A stretch of DNA of 64,000 bases from positions 71,984 through 135,983 of the forward strand of contig NKYR01000088.1 of assembly GCA_003184365.1 (NCBI GenBank). Direction: 5' to 3'. The DNA is from Evernia prunastri. Taxonomy: Eukaryota; Ascomycota; Lecanoromycetes; Lecanorales; Parmeliaceae. The notes under the pieces were generated by a model, which was given only the letters and a program-made list of their open reading frames with translations, was not told the DNA's origin and did no database searches. Both the position numbers and the translations under genes were made by a program. Below are positions 53,573 through 63,270 of the stretch, piece by piece (the first letter of the stretch is position 1; every line of letters starts with the position of its first letter).

Positions 53573-54335
53573 CTACAATCCAGCTGCCTGCCCCTCCCCC
53601 TCTTCCCCAACCCCTTCACCATCCCCATCAACCCCAATCGTCTCTCCCCTCAACTCCGCACCCTCCGCCCCTTTACCGCCCTGCAACCGGCCCAACCCCG
53701 CCGCCACCTTCTCCGCTGCGGCTTCCGCCCTCGTTTCCGCCTCGCTGGCCCCCACCGTCTGCAACTTGCCAAACAGCCACGCTTCCTTGAGGATCCGCGT
53801 CAGAGACAGTATGTCCTCCGCGGCCCGGATCTGGAGAGACGAGAAATGCCAAAAATCAGCACGGTTGTTTCCCTCCCACACACGCATACATTGCGAACAG
53901 AGGGAAACGGGGGAGCCGTAGAAAGCGGGAAGATCATATTTGTCAGGAAGGTAGCATCATCGCCCTTTCTTCAAAAGCCCCCGTTCCGAGCAAAAGTGAA
54001 GGAAAGGATATGTCGTAGATTACGTACCAAAGCGGACGTCTCCACCTCCATCTGATACGCCCCGACGGCAGCGACGTGGCGGTTCTGCCCATGCCCCTGC
54101 CCCACGACCCCCGCGTCAGCTTTGCACCGTCTTACCAGTAAGGCAAAACGCACAGACTCAAACGCAATGATGTTCTCGAATCGGCGCAGGAGCTGCGCGA
54201 TGTCCGCTCCGGCACGGTCTGCCAATGTTAGTCATCCGTGCTATGAAAAGATGTAGAGAGCATGACTGAGGAACAGCGTGTAGGGAGGGCGGAGATACCG
54301 AGGAGAGCACCTGAGGTACGTTGGTTCGGATCCAT
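53573..54335 (-). CDS. MED22: Mediator complex subunit 22
   Basis: Head-module subunit of Mediator linking activators to RNA polymerase II. Three exons on the minus strand (54299-54335, 54028-54218, 53573-53830) join to 162 codons (161 aa). Exon 1 encodes MDPNQRTSGALL; exon 2 has RAGADIAQLLRRFENIIA and YQMEVETSALV; exon 3 continues with IRAAEDILSLTRILKEAWLF and GKLQTVGASEAETRAEAAAE, the typical coiled signature. The second intron is 197 nt. Within exon 2 a 39-nt GTAAG..CAG stretch (13 codons) could also be spliced out, which would remove an insertion not seen in the usual family length. The C-terminal tail is Gly/Glu-rich. Confidence 0.88.
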
Positions 54336-54679
54336 GACGCTGGAGGTTGCTGGTCGTGCTGGTCAGATGGAAAGAATGGTAGTAGAGACCATGCCTAAAA
54401 CTACTCCCTACATGATTGCCTTGTCAATGACCTCGGGCGGCGGAATGTGTTGAGGAGTACGGAGGAAGAATGAACACCTTGTAGAAAGAGGTATCGCTAG
54501 CCATAATTACTAGAATTTCCTTAAGATGTTCTTTTTTAATGGCTCATTGATTGCTATTTATGCTAATCTAGAACATGACCCTCCTTGGTCAAACTTTCGG
54601 TCCAAAGACCATAGGGAATGCAGTCGCCAGCAGGCACAGACTTTGCATGGGCCAAGGGCAAGCACGTAGCCACATCTTT
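54336..54679. other. Short intergenic region
   Basis: About 340 bp between the MED22 start and the 3' end of the glycine-rich gene. Presumably the MED22 promoter. Nothing else seen. Confidence 0.45.
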
Positions 54680-55512
54680 CTAGTAGTTGCTGCCACCCTG
54701 ATTGCCGCCACCACCTCCGAATTTTTTCTCGGCCATGCCCACTAACTTGTCTTTGAGACCTATACATATATCAGTTAGCACCGTGCGATAGTGAAGGTCA
54801 ATGAGTGCAACTTACCTCCACCTGAGCTACCGTGGGACTGGTTTCCTGATCCGCTATCACCCCCGTAGCCTCCTGAACCAGAGTCACCGCCGGATTGGCC
54901 ACCACCGTAGCCACCTGACCCGGAGTCACCTCCTCCGTAGCCTCCTGATCCAGAGTCACCGCCAGATTGACCACCACCGTAGCCACCTGACCCGGAGTCA
55001 CCACCTAAGCCGCCTGATTGGCCTCCTCCATAACCTCCAGAGCCGGAGTCACCTCCTCCGTAGCCGCCTGAACCAGAGTTTCCACCTCGGCCGCCTGACT
55101 GGCCTCCTCCATAGCTTCCAGAGCCAGAGTCACCTCCGCCGAAGCCTCCGGAGCCGGAGTCGCCACCTAGGCCGCCTGATTGGCCTCCTCCGTATCCTCC
55201 AGAGCCGGAGTCTCCTCCGCCGTAGCCGCCTGATCCAGAGTCTCCGCCTGATTGTCCTCCTCCATAGCTTCCAGAGCCAGAGTCACCACCTCCGTAGCCG
55301 CCAGACCCGGAGTCACCACCTAAGCCGCCTTGGCGGCCGCTCTGGCCACCACTCTGCACAGAGACGTTAGGATGTTGTGGAGCTTGGCCTCAGTAAGGGA
55401 TTCATGAGCTTACTCCGTAGCCACCGCCCTAGGAGAAAGAGATGTTAGTGGGCTGTGTGTAGGAAAGGAGGTGAGGACTTACGGATTGTTGGTCATCACC
55501 ATATCCAGACAT
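54680..55512 (-). CDS. Glycine-rich repeat protein
   Basis: Four exons (55483-55512, 55414-55428, 54816-55353, 54680-54759) join to 221 codons (220 aa). The start is MSGYGDDQQS, then a 5-codon exon GGGYG. The main exon is built almost wholly from GGDSGSGGYGGGQSGG-type units. The last exon encodes LKDKLVGMAEKKFGGGGGNQ, a charged amphipathic helix that is the only ordered-looking part. Low-complexity Gly/Ser proteins with such a helix recur in fungi, probably as disordered stress-related or granule-associated proteins, but the function here is not known. The underlying DNA repeats make the opposite strand and other frames open, so those are shadows. Confidence 0.85.
54830..55345 (-). repeat. 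Glycine-codon rich minisatellite
   Basis: Irregular repeats (units of about 30-60 bp) encoding GGDSGSGGYGGG and GGGQSGG. Individual units differ by a few bases. The copy number is likely to vary between strains. Confidence 0.85.
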
Positions 55513-56652
55513 GCTGTTTGAAGTGTACTCGTAGTTGAGTGTGTTTAGAGGTTAGGGTGAGGAGTCGAATTGGAATTGATTTGAGAAGTTGGAGTGGGTT
55601 TTAAAGGTTGTTGGAATGTGTATGAAAGGATTGAAAAGGTTGATGGGAGAAGGGAATGAGTTGTTTAAGTAGTGGGATGAAAGTGTTTGAGGCGGGGTCG
55701 AATTGAAGTCAAGGAAGGCGGGGCGTGTCATGGTTTGGAAAGTGACGACCCCACGGATGACGAAGTAAAGAATATTTGAGAGAGGCGTAGTTCGCTCTTC
55801 CTTGATTCTTCGGTATTCAAGGAAAGGAATGCTTCCGGAATGCAACAAAAAGCAGTACATACCTAAAGTACCTAAGTATTCCCCCTCCAACAATCAAAAG
55901 AGAGCCCCGCACCTGCCGCTACTCGATAAGATCGCCTGCAATAAACGCCTTCTTGCCCTGAGCTAGTTAGGTACTAATCCAATGGCATCATCACTAGCTT
56001 CTTGCCAGACGACCCTGAATACATCACTTTCAGCTGGCACTAGCAGGCACATGCATGAAGAGCCCTCAGAAACTTGGCAGTTAGCATGCACGCGGCAAAA
56101 CAAATTGCTTCGCAGTAGGCCATTCAATCGCCCTCTCTTTTTCGCTCAGAGCAAAACCTTGTCGATAGCGAAGGTGGAAATCAATAAGCACGGCAAATCC
56201 TTCACTTTTCCTGCCTCGAAGCGAGAACGGACTCGGAGGTTCAACCCCATGAAGGTCATATGCGGCATTTGATCTCATCCGTTTATTACGGCGCTATTCG
56301 GTTGCCTTCTACTCATTGCTGATCATAGGCGAAGAGAGACGTCTCCTTGCCACCGGCTCATGCGAGGTGTCGTCGATCATAAGAGATTCAGCGTCACTAC
56401 CACCTACTCAATCAATTCCGCCGCCCTTTCCCCGAGCCAATGACTATTGCCTCCATCGCTGAAGTGCACAGCCGTATGCATATCCAGTCTCTCTCTAACA
56501 GCCCTAGCCACAAGCAACTCTTACCGTGCTTAAGACGGTGGGGAATGTACTCGGGTAAGCGGAATTTGAGTGAAAGCCTTCCAAGCATTCCTCAAAGGAT
56601 GGCGGTGTGCATTGCTTTTTCTTCCCAAGGTAGACCCGATGGATATGATACC
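55513..56652. other. Intergenic region
   Basis: About 1.1 kb. Contains the promoter of the glycine-rich gene and short chance frames (near 55980-56280 and 56440-56650). No supported gene. Confidence 0.5.
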
Positions 56653-57783
56653 TTACCGAACATACTTGCTCTGCACAGTGGTCAGCGATGGACAGCTGGG
56701 CAATCATATAACCTCCTTTCGTCGATGACTCACCATGAATCGCTTGTGGAAGTCTGACCGAAGCAAATCCTAACGAAAGCAATTAGCATAAGCGGGCAAT
56801 AATGTGACAAATTTGACCCCATACATTGACAAATTCTTTTTTCCCTTTATTTTCGGTGCCTCTTGCCTGGTTCCTAAACACCACATCGTCGTCCCATCTA
56901 TAGCCATATAAGCAACGACCACTTTTTGCTGAGAGGCCAAAGACAAACCTTCGCTTAGCCTCGGTGTCCTTTGTCGGCATCAGAAGCGGATTGCCGAGAG
57001 CAATGTCATTCTCGCGCTTCTCTTGCTCGGCTGCTGCTTTCTCGCGATCCTGGAAGGCAAAGCTTAGCAATGATCACATAGACGATGCAGCTTCTCATCC
57101 AAACTTGCCTCCTTCTCTTTCTGTTCAGCCCTTTCCCTTTTGATCTTCTCAAGTTCCCGCAGCAGCTCGGCTGTCTCGTCCTCGTCGTCGTCACTGTTCG
57201 GATCTCTTGATTAACAAGAGACTCCAATCCAAGCCTTCCTCGGCGTACCTGTCTTCCTCGCTAGTATCATCGCTCTTAGAGGCATCGGAGTCTGCGTCAA
57301 CATCTCTGGTTTCCTCTAAGATACGCCGTCTTTTTGCCTCTAGGTCCTCTTCTTCTACCATTTGCCCAGGACCATCCTCTAATTGGCGCTTACTGGATAT
57401 GGTGGACTCTGCAGTCTTGGCATCTGCCGGTTTCGTCTTGGAAAAATGTGCAGCTTCAGCTTCAAGGAGCTGGGCTCTCAGGTCGCGTATTTGAGGGTCG
57501 GCATCACCCCCTTGTCCGGGCTGTCTTTTTGGGCTGTTAGCTGTAGTTCGTAAAGGCATCAGAACAAGCATACCGAGTTTTAAGCTGGGTGTGTGCTGGC
57601 AGTAGTCGCTGATGATATGCTACTCCCCGCTGGGCGTCTTTTCCACGGGCCTGTCTTATTCAGCGTTGTCCGTGAGAAGAAGATTGTTAAAGAGCTTACA
57701 GGATCGAAAGTAGGCCTATGAGCTGTACAAAAATGAGCAACACGCCAGGAACTTGGTGTTTGCGGCTACTCACCGGTCGTCAT
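56653..57783 (-). CDS. CWC15: Pre-mRNA-splicing factor CWC15
   Basis: Component of the Prp19-associated (NTC/NTR) spliceosome. Eight exons on the minus strand (57774-57783, 57700-57722, 57574-57650, 57249-57533, 57109-57205, 56825-57049, 56734-56769, 56653-56670) join to 257 codons (256 aa). The N-terminus MTTAHRPTFDPARGKDAQRG and the end SKYVR are the hallmarks of the family. ALGNPLLMPTK, FRNQARGTENKGKKEFVND and LLRSDFHKRFM are also recognisable. Odd points: the intron at 57050-57108 has a GC donor (GCAAGT), and the introns at 57534-57573 and 57206-57248 are only 40 and 43 nt. A few extra residues (GRCLYGY) precede WDDDVVF. Confidence 0.92.
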
Positions 57784-58470
57784 CTCGAGAGTTGTTTGGG
57801 GATCTTTGATGCTGTGAAGGAGGAACAAGCAGGTCTTCACATGCAGCGAGTTTGCCAAGCCTTTATTTTCAGCCTTACGGAATTTTGATTTTCAACCGAG
57901 CCCTCGGAGGGACTTTCCACTTCTTCTTCCATCTCGTGCATGACCATTCATTTGCCATCAAAACCTTTCAATAGCACAGAAAGGTCGATAGGTATCGTCC
58001 CAATTTTGACCTGGGTAGTCGATCCAAGACAATAGCCTTGAAGACCTCGTATTGCAAAAGCTGGAGTCTGGTGTCAGAGGACTTCAGCTCTGAAAGCAAC
58101 CAGATAAGAAAAGCCAATCTCAAGTTCCAGCGTTTCTTCAATTCATGGGAATTATGGCATTCCGATCGTCCATTACATTCTACTCGTATGATTATCAGAA
58201 ACGGCACCCACTTATCGTCAATGCTCTAAATACTTCCATCAGTATATTGATCATTTAGCGATGCCCACAAAGAATCAAGGCAGTCTTTTTTCGCTAGCGG
58301 TACCTTCTTCTCCAAGGTGTGCTGTTAGATAGATACTGCATACATATTCGCATTGGTGTGACTTTGTCGAAAGGGATCTCTATGACTACTTCCAATCGCT
58401 TTGTATAGCACCCAATCCTCAGTCATCCTTTACGCATATTCATCCCCCTTCATCTATAGAATACTCCGGA
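57784..58470. other. Intergenic region
   Basis: About 690 bp between the 5' end of CWC15 and the 3' end of the SnoaL-like gene. No gene seen. Confidence 0.5.
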
Positions 58471-59357
58471 TCAGCTTTCCTGCCTCAAGATACAACTCCG
58501 AGCCAAGCGACAGACCAAAGGGGTGTTTGGGGCATTTTGCTCTCGGAAGATGGTACATACCCATCCCAACTGCTTCCACATATTCAATTTGTCCCACTCC
58601 TTAGTGAAGCCATGTACTTTTCCATCCTTTACCTCAAAAATCGCAGCCGCAGTCCATTTCGCCTTCTTTCCACTGGGCTCAATGCCGTTATGGGCCTGTC
58701 CGCAATGACTTCCTTCAGCGCTATACCTTAGCAACACATGTCCGTCTTTTGCGAATACAATGTCGTAAGAAACGATGTGCAGATCGGCAATAGCGGACAT
58801 GACCTTTGCGTGGGAGTCGGCATAATCGAGAGGCGCTACAAGCACTTTTAATAACCCATTCAATGATTTCGGGAGCCAAGGTTGCAACTCAGATCAGGGT
58901 GGGAACAGAGGGCTGAGGAAGTTGCTTACTGTGGCACGTTGGGAAAGTTGTTGGTGCGGCGAAGGTCGAGTCCGGGGTACAAAGACGGGAGACACTCGAG
59001 CGACCTTTGTTGTTTTCAGGCGAATACGCGGTCGACATATAGTCTCTTCATCGTTACTTCGGAGTCAGTTTTGCTTATTTGATCGGATACAGGCGAGGGA
59101 TTTGTTGCGTGACGGCGGTATCTGATAGCGCTTTTCAACACTTCTAGAGAGTGAACACTCCCCAGACGTGTCTCTAGACTCCAATCTTGATTCGAGAAAG
59201 GAAACATGGAGTCCGCCAATACGTACAGGACTACAGCGATGTTTTTCTGGCACGAGCTTGTTAGTCAGGGAGAAGGTTTGGTGTCTGTAACTATCTTTAC
59301 CTTTTCTTCATCGGTCTGGCCTGTCGAGACCTTGATTGGGGGCTGCTGGCGAGACAT
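58471..59357 (-). CDS. SnoaL/NTF2-like fold protein
   Basis: Five exons (59301-59357, 59227-59246, 58930-59045, 58561-58835, 58471-58479) join to 159 codons (158 aa). The start is MSRQQPPIKVSTGQTDEEKK. The second exon contributes only 20 nt (KNIAVVL), before DYMSTAYSPENNKGRSSVSR. The fourth exon reads DYADSHAKVMSAIADLHIVS, followed by HVLLRYSAEGSHCGQ and AAAIFEVKDGKVHGFTKEWD. That order (helix, DxHxKVM, long strand pair, FxVKDGKVxxF) is the SnoaL-like alpha+beta barrel, found in polyketide cyclases, isomerases and many fungal single-domain proteins. The substrate is unknown. The last intron (58480-58560, 81 nt) has no stop and could be retained. The second intron is the introner-like copy B. 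Confidence 0.8.
59046..59226 (-). mobile_element. Introner-like intron, copy B
   Basis: Intron of the SnoaL-like gene, 181 nt on the minus strand. It starts GTACGTATT and ends GATGAAG. Its borders are fixed by the phase CT + A (Leu) and the continuous reading before and after. It shares with copy A (27006-27153) GTCTAGAGACACGTCTGGGG, an ACTCTC-AGA-GTGTT segment, CGCTAT and a 3' region with GCAAAACTGACTCCGA. Relative to A it has an extra segment of about 45 bp in the middle. Host genes A and B are unrelated. Confidence 0.7.
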
Positions 59358-60237
59358 GTTTCCTACTATCGGTGGAATGAATGATAGCAAGATTGTAGAT
59401 TTGGTAAACGAGGTCAGAGGGTCAACGCTTGTATCGATTGAGAGTTACGTCACCAAAGTACTACTATGCCGCCAGCCTAATTAGAGCCTCGAGCCTCCGT
59501 TTTGTGCCAGTAACTTCATGTATTCGTGGAGCCCAGTGTCTACCCGACGGCGAGCGGAGCGAGTACGATCGAGCATCATTCAGTGAATTCTCCATTTCAA
59601 AGGAGCTTCCATACTTGATGCCTCAAGCGCTTTCTGGAGTATCAAAATTGGTCAAGAACCACTCGAGACAACAGCCTCGAGAGCTTCACGTGTGGCCTGG
59701 ATGACTTGAAAGTTTCAGCAACCCCGCGCTTGGTAGAGTGTACTCTACCTACCTTACCTAGTGAGGGTGCAAGGTTTACAGCGGCGAGGGAGGAAAGGCT
59801 TGGCGATGTTATTGCCCACCACAAGACAAAGGAAACGTGACTATGTTTTCTACTCTATTTCCGTCCATTCCTCGGATTTTCGTTTTGCTTTCATCATTCT
59901 TGCTCGTGTGACCTGACCCATAGTGACGAATGTAATGAATGATAAGATACATGATACCATGATACGAATGGTTTTTCTTCGATTTTTCTGAAACTGCACT
60001 GCCTTGTGTTTCGTGTCTGTGTTGACGGCTTATATCCCTTCGTTTGGCTCTCTTGGATTCGAAACACAGCAAAGGATTTGACTATGTTCGCGACACAGCC
60101 CCATTGACCTACCATCCAGCTCGCACAAAAATCAAGCGTGAACCCGGTCATGGGAAGTAAGACACACGCACTTGCCTGCACCTCGTGCTTGCACGTTCTG
60201 CTGATGCAAGCTTCATGTACTTACGCCTTCTTTCGCT
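59358..60237. other. Intergenic region
   Basis: About 880 bp, divergent promoter region between the SnoaL-like gene and the ClC channel gene. No gene supported. Confidence 0.5.
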
Positions 60238-63081
60238 TTGTACCATATGATGCCTAAACCCACAATGACTGACAGTCGAGCCGGTAGAAACTTCCATCTG
60301 AGCTTTGCTCCCATACGTATCCCGCCTCCATTCACCATGCCCCGCTCTGCATCCTCCCACGTTTCCTCTCAGACTGTCGATGAAGATGATGAGGAGGATG
60401 ATAACATTATAACTCAACAAGCTGGCTACATCACACCCAGTTCGCCTACAGCTGCCCGCCGTCTCCATTCTGCTAGGACGTCTGAGCTGGACCTTCGAAG
60501 GCGCCTGCCTTCTAAAGTCCATTCATATGATGAACACTCAAGCCTGCTGGCATTCGGGGACGGCAATACAAGAAGCTATACGGCACCCAACACCGGCCGG
60601 TCGCGCTTCTCAAGACGATCAAGCCAAGGTAGCCTCCGAATGCCAAAGAACCACAGCAGAGCCAGCTCATGGGGCTTCCGCCTAGCAAGCGCACTTGGTT
60701 CTGGACGAAAGTTTACGGAAAATGGCATGGGCGAGTCCAGGGCCTCAATATTCATGGACGAGCGGGTATGGTACGATCAGTTTACATCAACGGACTGGGT
60801 GCACGACAGCATCGCTGATGCCTTCCGGGTACGTGATCTTCGGGCACGAAAGGACCTACGGGGACGCATATATGCTTGGTTTGATGGAGCTCAAGGCTGG
60901 ATCCTTGTGGCTATCATTGGATGTATAACTGCGTGCGTGGCCTTTTTCGTGAACATCTCAGAGACTTCTGTTTTCGATTACAAGGAGGGCTATTGCAAAC
61001 AGGGATGGTACTTTAGCAAGAGAAAATGTTGTTATGGGCAAGATCACTGCTCCTCCTGGGAAACTTGGGGGCAACGTCTGAGTGTTACCGGCATCGAGAG
61101 GAAGTGGATCGATTTTGTCGCGTACGTCTTCTTCGTGGTACTTTTCTCCGTCGGCGCCTGCCTTTTGACCTTGCTCACCAAGACGGAGATACCATCGGCT
61201 TTTTCCCTCTCTACTCTGGACGAGAATCTGGGCGCCGACAAGCAGAACAAGCAGAACCACCGGGTCGAGTCCGATGACATCAGCCAGAAAGCCAACTTGG
61301 ATCCCACCGAGCCTGAAGCTACCGATGGTGAAGCTGCTGATGAGAAGCCTAGCACGATGGTCTACTATCCCGCTGCGGGAAGCGGTGTTGCTGAAGTGAA
61401 AGTCATTCTCAGTGGCTTCGTCGTGCACGGTTACCTCGGTCTTCGAACGCTTGTTGTAAAGACTTTTGCACTCATTCTCAGTGTTGCGTCTGGACTTAGT
61501 GTCGGAAAGGAAGGTCCATTTGTCCACATTGCGACGTGTGTGGGGAATATTGCTTGCAGATTGTTCTCCAAGTACAACCACAATGACGGCAAGCGGCGAG
61601 AGATCCTTAGCGCTAGTGCAGCCAGCGGTGTCGGTGTCGCTTTTGGCGCGCCCATAAGCGGTGTACTTTTCAGTCTTGAGGAGGTCAGCTATTACTTTCC
61701 GCCCAAGACGTTGTTCAGAACCTTCTTTTGCTGCATCGTAGCAGCTCTTTCGCTTAAGTTCCTCAATCCTTACGGTACTGGGAAAATTGTCATCTTTGAG
61801 GTGCGATACGTCACAGATTGGAGGTCCTTCGAAATGTTTGTCTTTATACTGCTCGGTATACTTGGTGGTGCGCTAGGTGCGTTGTTCATCAAAGCATCCA
61901 GAATCTGGGCTCGCACATTTCGACGCATCCCGAGCATCAAACGGTGGCCAGTCCTTGAAGTTGCGCTAGTGGCATTAGTCACTGGCCTGGCTAGTTTTTG
62001 GAATCGCTACACCAAAGTCGCAGTCACGGAGCTCCTTTTTGAGCTGGCGAGCCCTTGCAAGGACAACGCATCTGGCCTCTGCCCTCAACATGGAAATGAG
62101 ATTCTCGGCATCGTTGGTTATCTTTGCATTGCCTTCGTCATCAAGAGCATCCTGACTATAATCACTTTCGGCATCAAAGTCCCTGCAGGCATTTACGTGC
62201 CAAGCATGGTTGTTGGCGGCCTTCTGGGACGGATTGTTGGTCACCTTGTGCAATATCTTGCCTTCATGCACCCTGATCGTGCAATCTTCGAAAGCTGCCC
62301 AAAAGGCGGAGGTCTAGAAGACTGCGTCACCCCCGGCGTCTACGCATTGGTTGCCGCCGGTGCAACCATGTGTGGCGTAACCAGACTATCCGTCACCCTA
62401 GCCGTCATCCTCTTCGAGCTCACCGGAAGTCTAGACCACGTGCTCCCCTTCTCGCTCTCAGTTCTAGTAGCCAAATGGACCGCCGATGCTCTCGAACCTC
62501 TTAGCATCTACGACCTCCTTACAGACATGAACTCTTACCCTCTGCTTGACAACAAACTTCGCCCCATCTTCACCGCGGACCTCGGAGACATCACCCCAGA
62601 AGTTCGCTCCCATCGCATCATCGACATCTCCAACTCCCCCCTAGTCTCCGCCCAAAGTTTACGCCGCAAACTCGAATTGCTCCACGACGCAGGTGAAATC
62701 GACGGTTGCCTTCCCATTATCCGTCACGGTGTACTCGTGGGCCTCATACCTGCCCCAGATCTCCAATTCGCGCTCGACAACCTCGAAGGCGAAGAGCAGT
62801 CTTTGTGCCTGATGGCTACAAACGTAACATGGCATGACAACGTGGAGGAGGAAGAAGAGCAAGAGTCGGATCCTACGGACTTCACGCCATATATCGATCC
62901 GGCGCCCATGGCTTTGGATGTAAATTCGCCGATGGATCTTGTTTTCCAGTGTTTTGTCAAGTTGGGGTTGAGATATATTTGTGTGCTGAGGGATGGGCAG
63001 TATGCGGGGTTGGTACATAAAAAGGCTTTTGTAAGGTATGTTAAAGAATTGGAGGAGGCTGGGTTGACGGATCCTTCATAA
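60238..63081 (+). CDS. ClC-family chloride channel / exchanger (GEF1-like)
   Basis: Intronless, up to 947 aa. An in-frame ATG at 60337 (MPRSASSHVSS) gives 914 aa and is a plausible real start because the first 33 residues look like leader. The N-terminal Ser-rich cytosolic part precedes about 18 helices. Signature loops: GSGVAEVKVILSGF (canonical form GSGIPE), GKEGPFVHIATCVGN with the gating Glu, and APISGVLFSLEEVSYYFPPK. Two CBS domains lie at the C-terminus (about residues 790-940), the last ending FVRYVKELEEAGLTDPS. Yeast Gef1 acts in Golgi/endosome acidification and copper or iron homeostasis. The close motif match suggests the same role. Confidence 0.94.
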   Translation: MYHMMPKPTMTDSRAGRNFHLSFAPIRIPPPFTMPRSASSHVSSQTVDEDDEEDDNIITQQAGYITPSSPTAARRLHSARTSELDLRRRLPSKVHSYDEHSSLLAFGDGNTRSYTAPNTGRSRFSRRSSQGSLRMPKNHSRASSWGFRLASALGSGRKFTENGMGESRASIFMDERVWYDQFTSTDWVHDSIADAFRVRDLRARKDLRGRIYAWFDGAQGWILVAIIGCITACVAFFVNISETSVFDYKEGYCKQGWYFSKRKCCYGQDHCSSWETWGQRLSVTGIERKWIDFVAYVFFVVLFSVGACLLTLLTKTEIPSAFSLSTLDENLGADKQNKQNHRVESDDISQKANLDPTEPEATDGEAADEKPSTMVYYPAAGSGVAEVKVILSGFVVHGYLGLRTLVVKTFALILSVASGLSVGKEGPFVHIATCVGNIACRLFSKYNHNDGKRREILSASAASGVGVAFGAPISGVLFSLEEVSYYFPPKTLFRTFFCCIVAALSLKFLNPYGTGKIVIFEVRYVTDWRSFEMFVFILLGILGGALGALFIKASRIWARTFRRIPSIKRWPVLEVALVALVTGLASFWNRYTKVAVTELLFELASPCKDNASGLCPQHGNEILGIVGYLCIAFVIKSILTIITFGIKVPAGIYVPSMVVGGLLGRIVGHLVQYLAFMHPDRAIFESCPKGGGLEDCVTPGVYALVAAGATMCGVTRLSVTLAVILFELTGSLDHVLPFSLSVLVAKWTADALEPLSIYDLLTDMNSYPLLDNKLRPIFTADLGDITPEVRSHRIIDISNSPLVSAQSLRRKLELLHDAGEIDGCLPIIRHGVLVGLIPAPDLQFALDNLEGEEQSLCLMATNVTWHDNVEEEEEQESDPTDFTPYIDPAPMALDVNSPMDLVFQCFVKLGLRYICVLRDGQYAGLVHKKAFVRYVKELEEAGLTDPS

Positions 63082-63270
63082 TGGGAATTCACAATCTATT
63101 GTCTTTTTGAATTTATGTGCTGCATGTATCTTCTACCTTCACGTTCAGCATCTTCCGGCATAGCGTTCTCATTGTGGCATCATTGTGTATCAAAGTAGCA
63201 AAGACGTTGGTATTGTAAGAGTATCATTTCTTCGGGCATTCGTGATCTGTTGCCCTGGCGTCAACCACCA
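63082..63270. other. Short intergenic region between convergent genes
   Basis: About 190 bp between the ClC stop and the RRP45 stop codon on the opposite strand. Nothing recognised. Confidence 0.5.

Noticed and set aside
54801..55370. 189-aa plus-strand frame rich in Arg, His, Leu and Ser
   Set aside because: Antisense to the glycine-codon repeats of the gene at 54680-55512.
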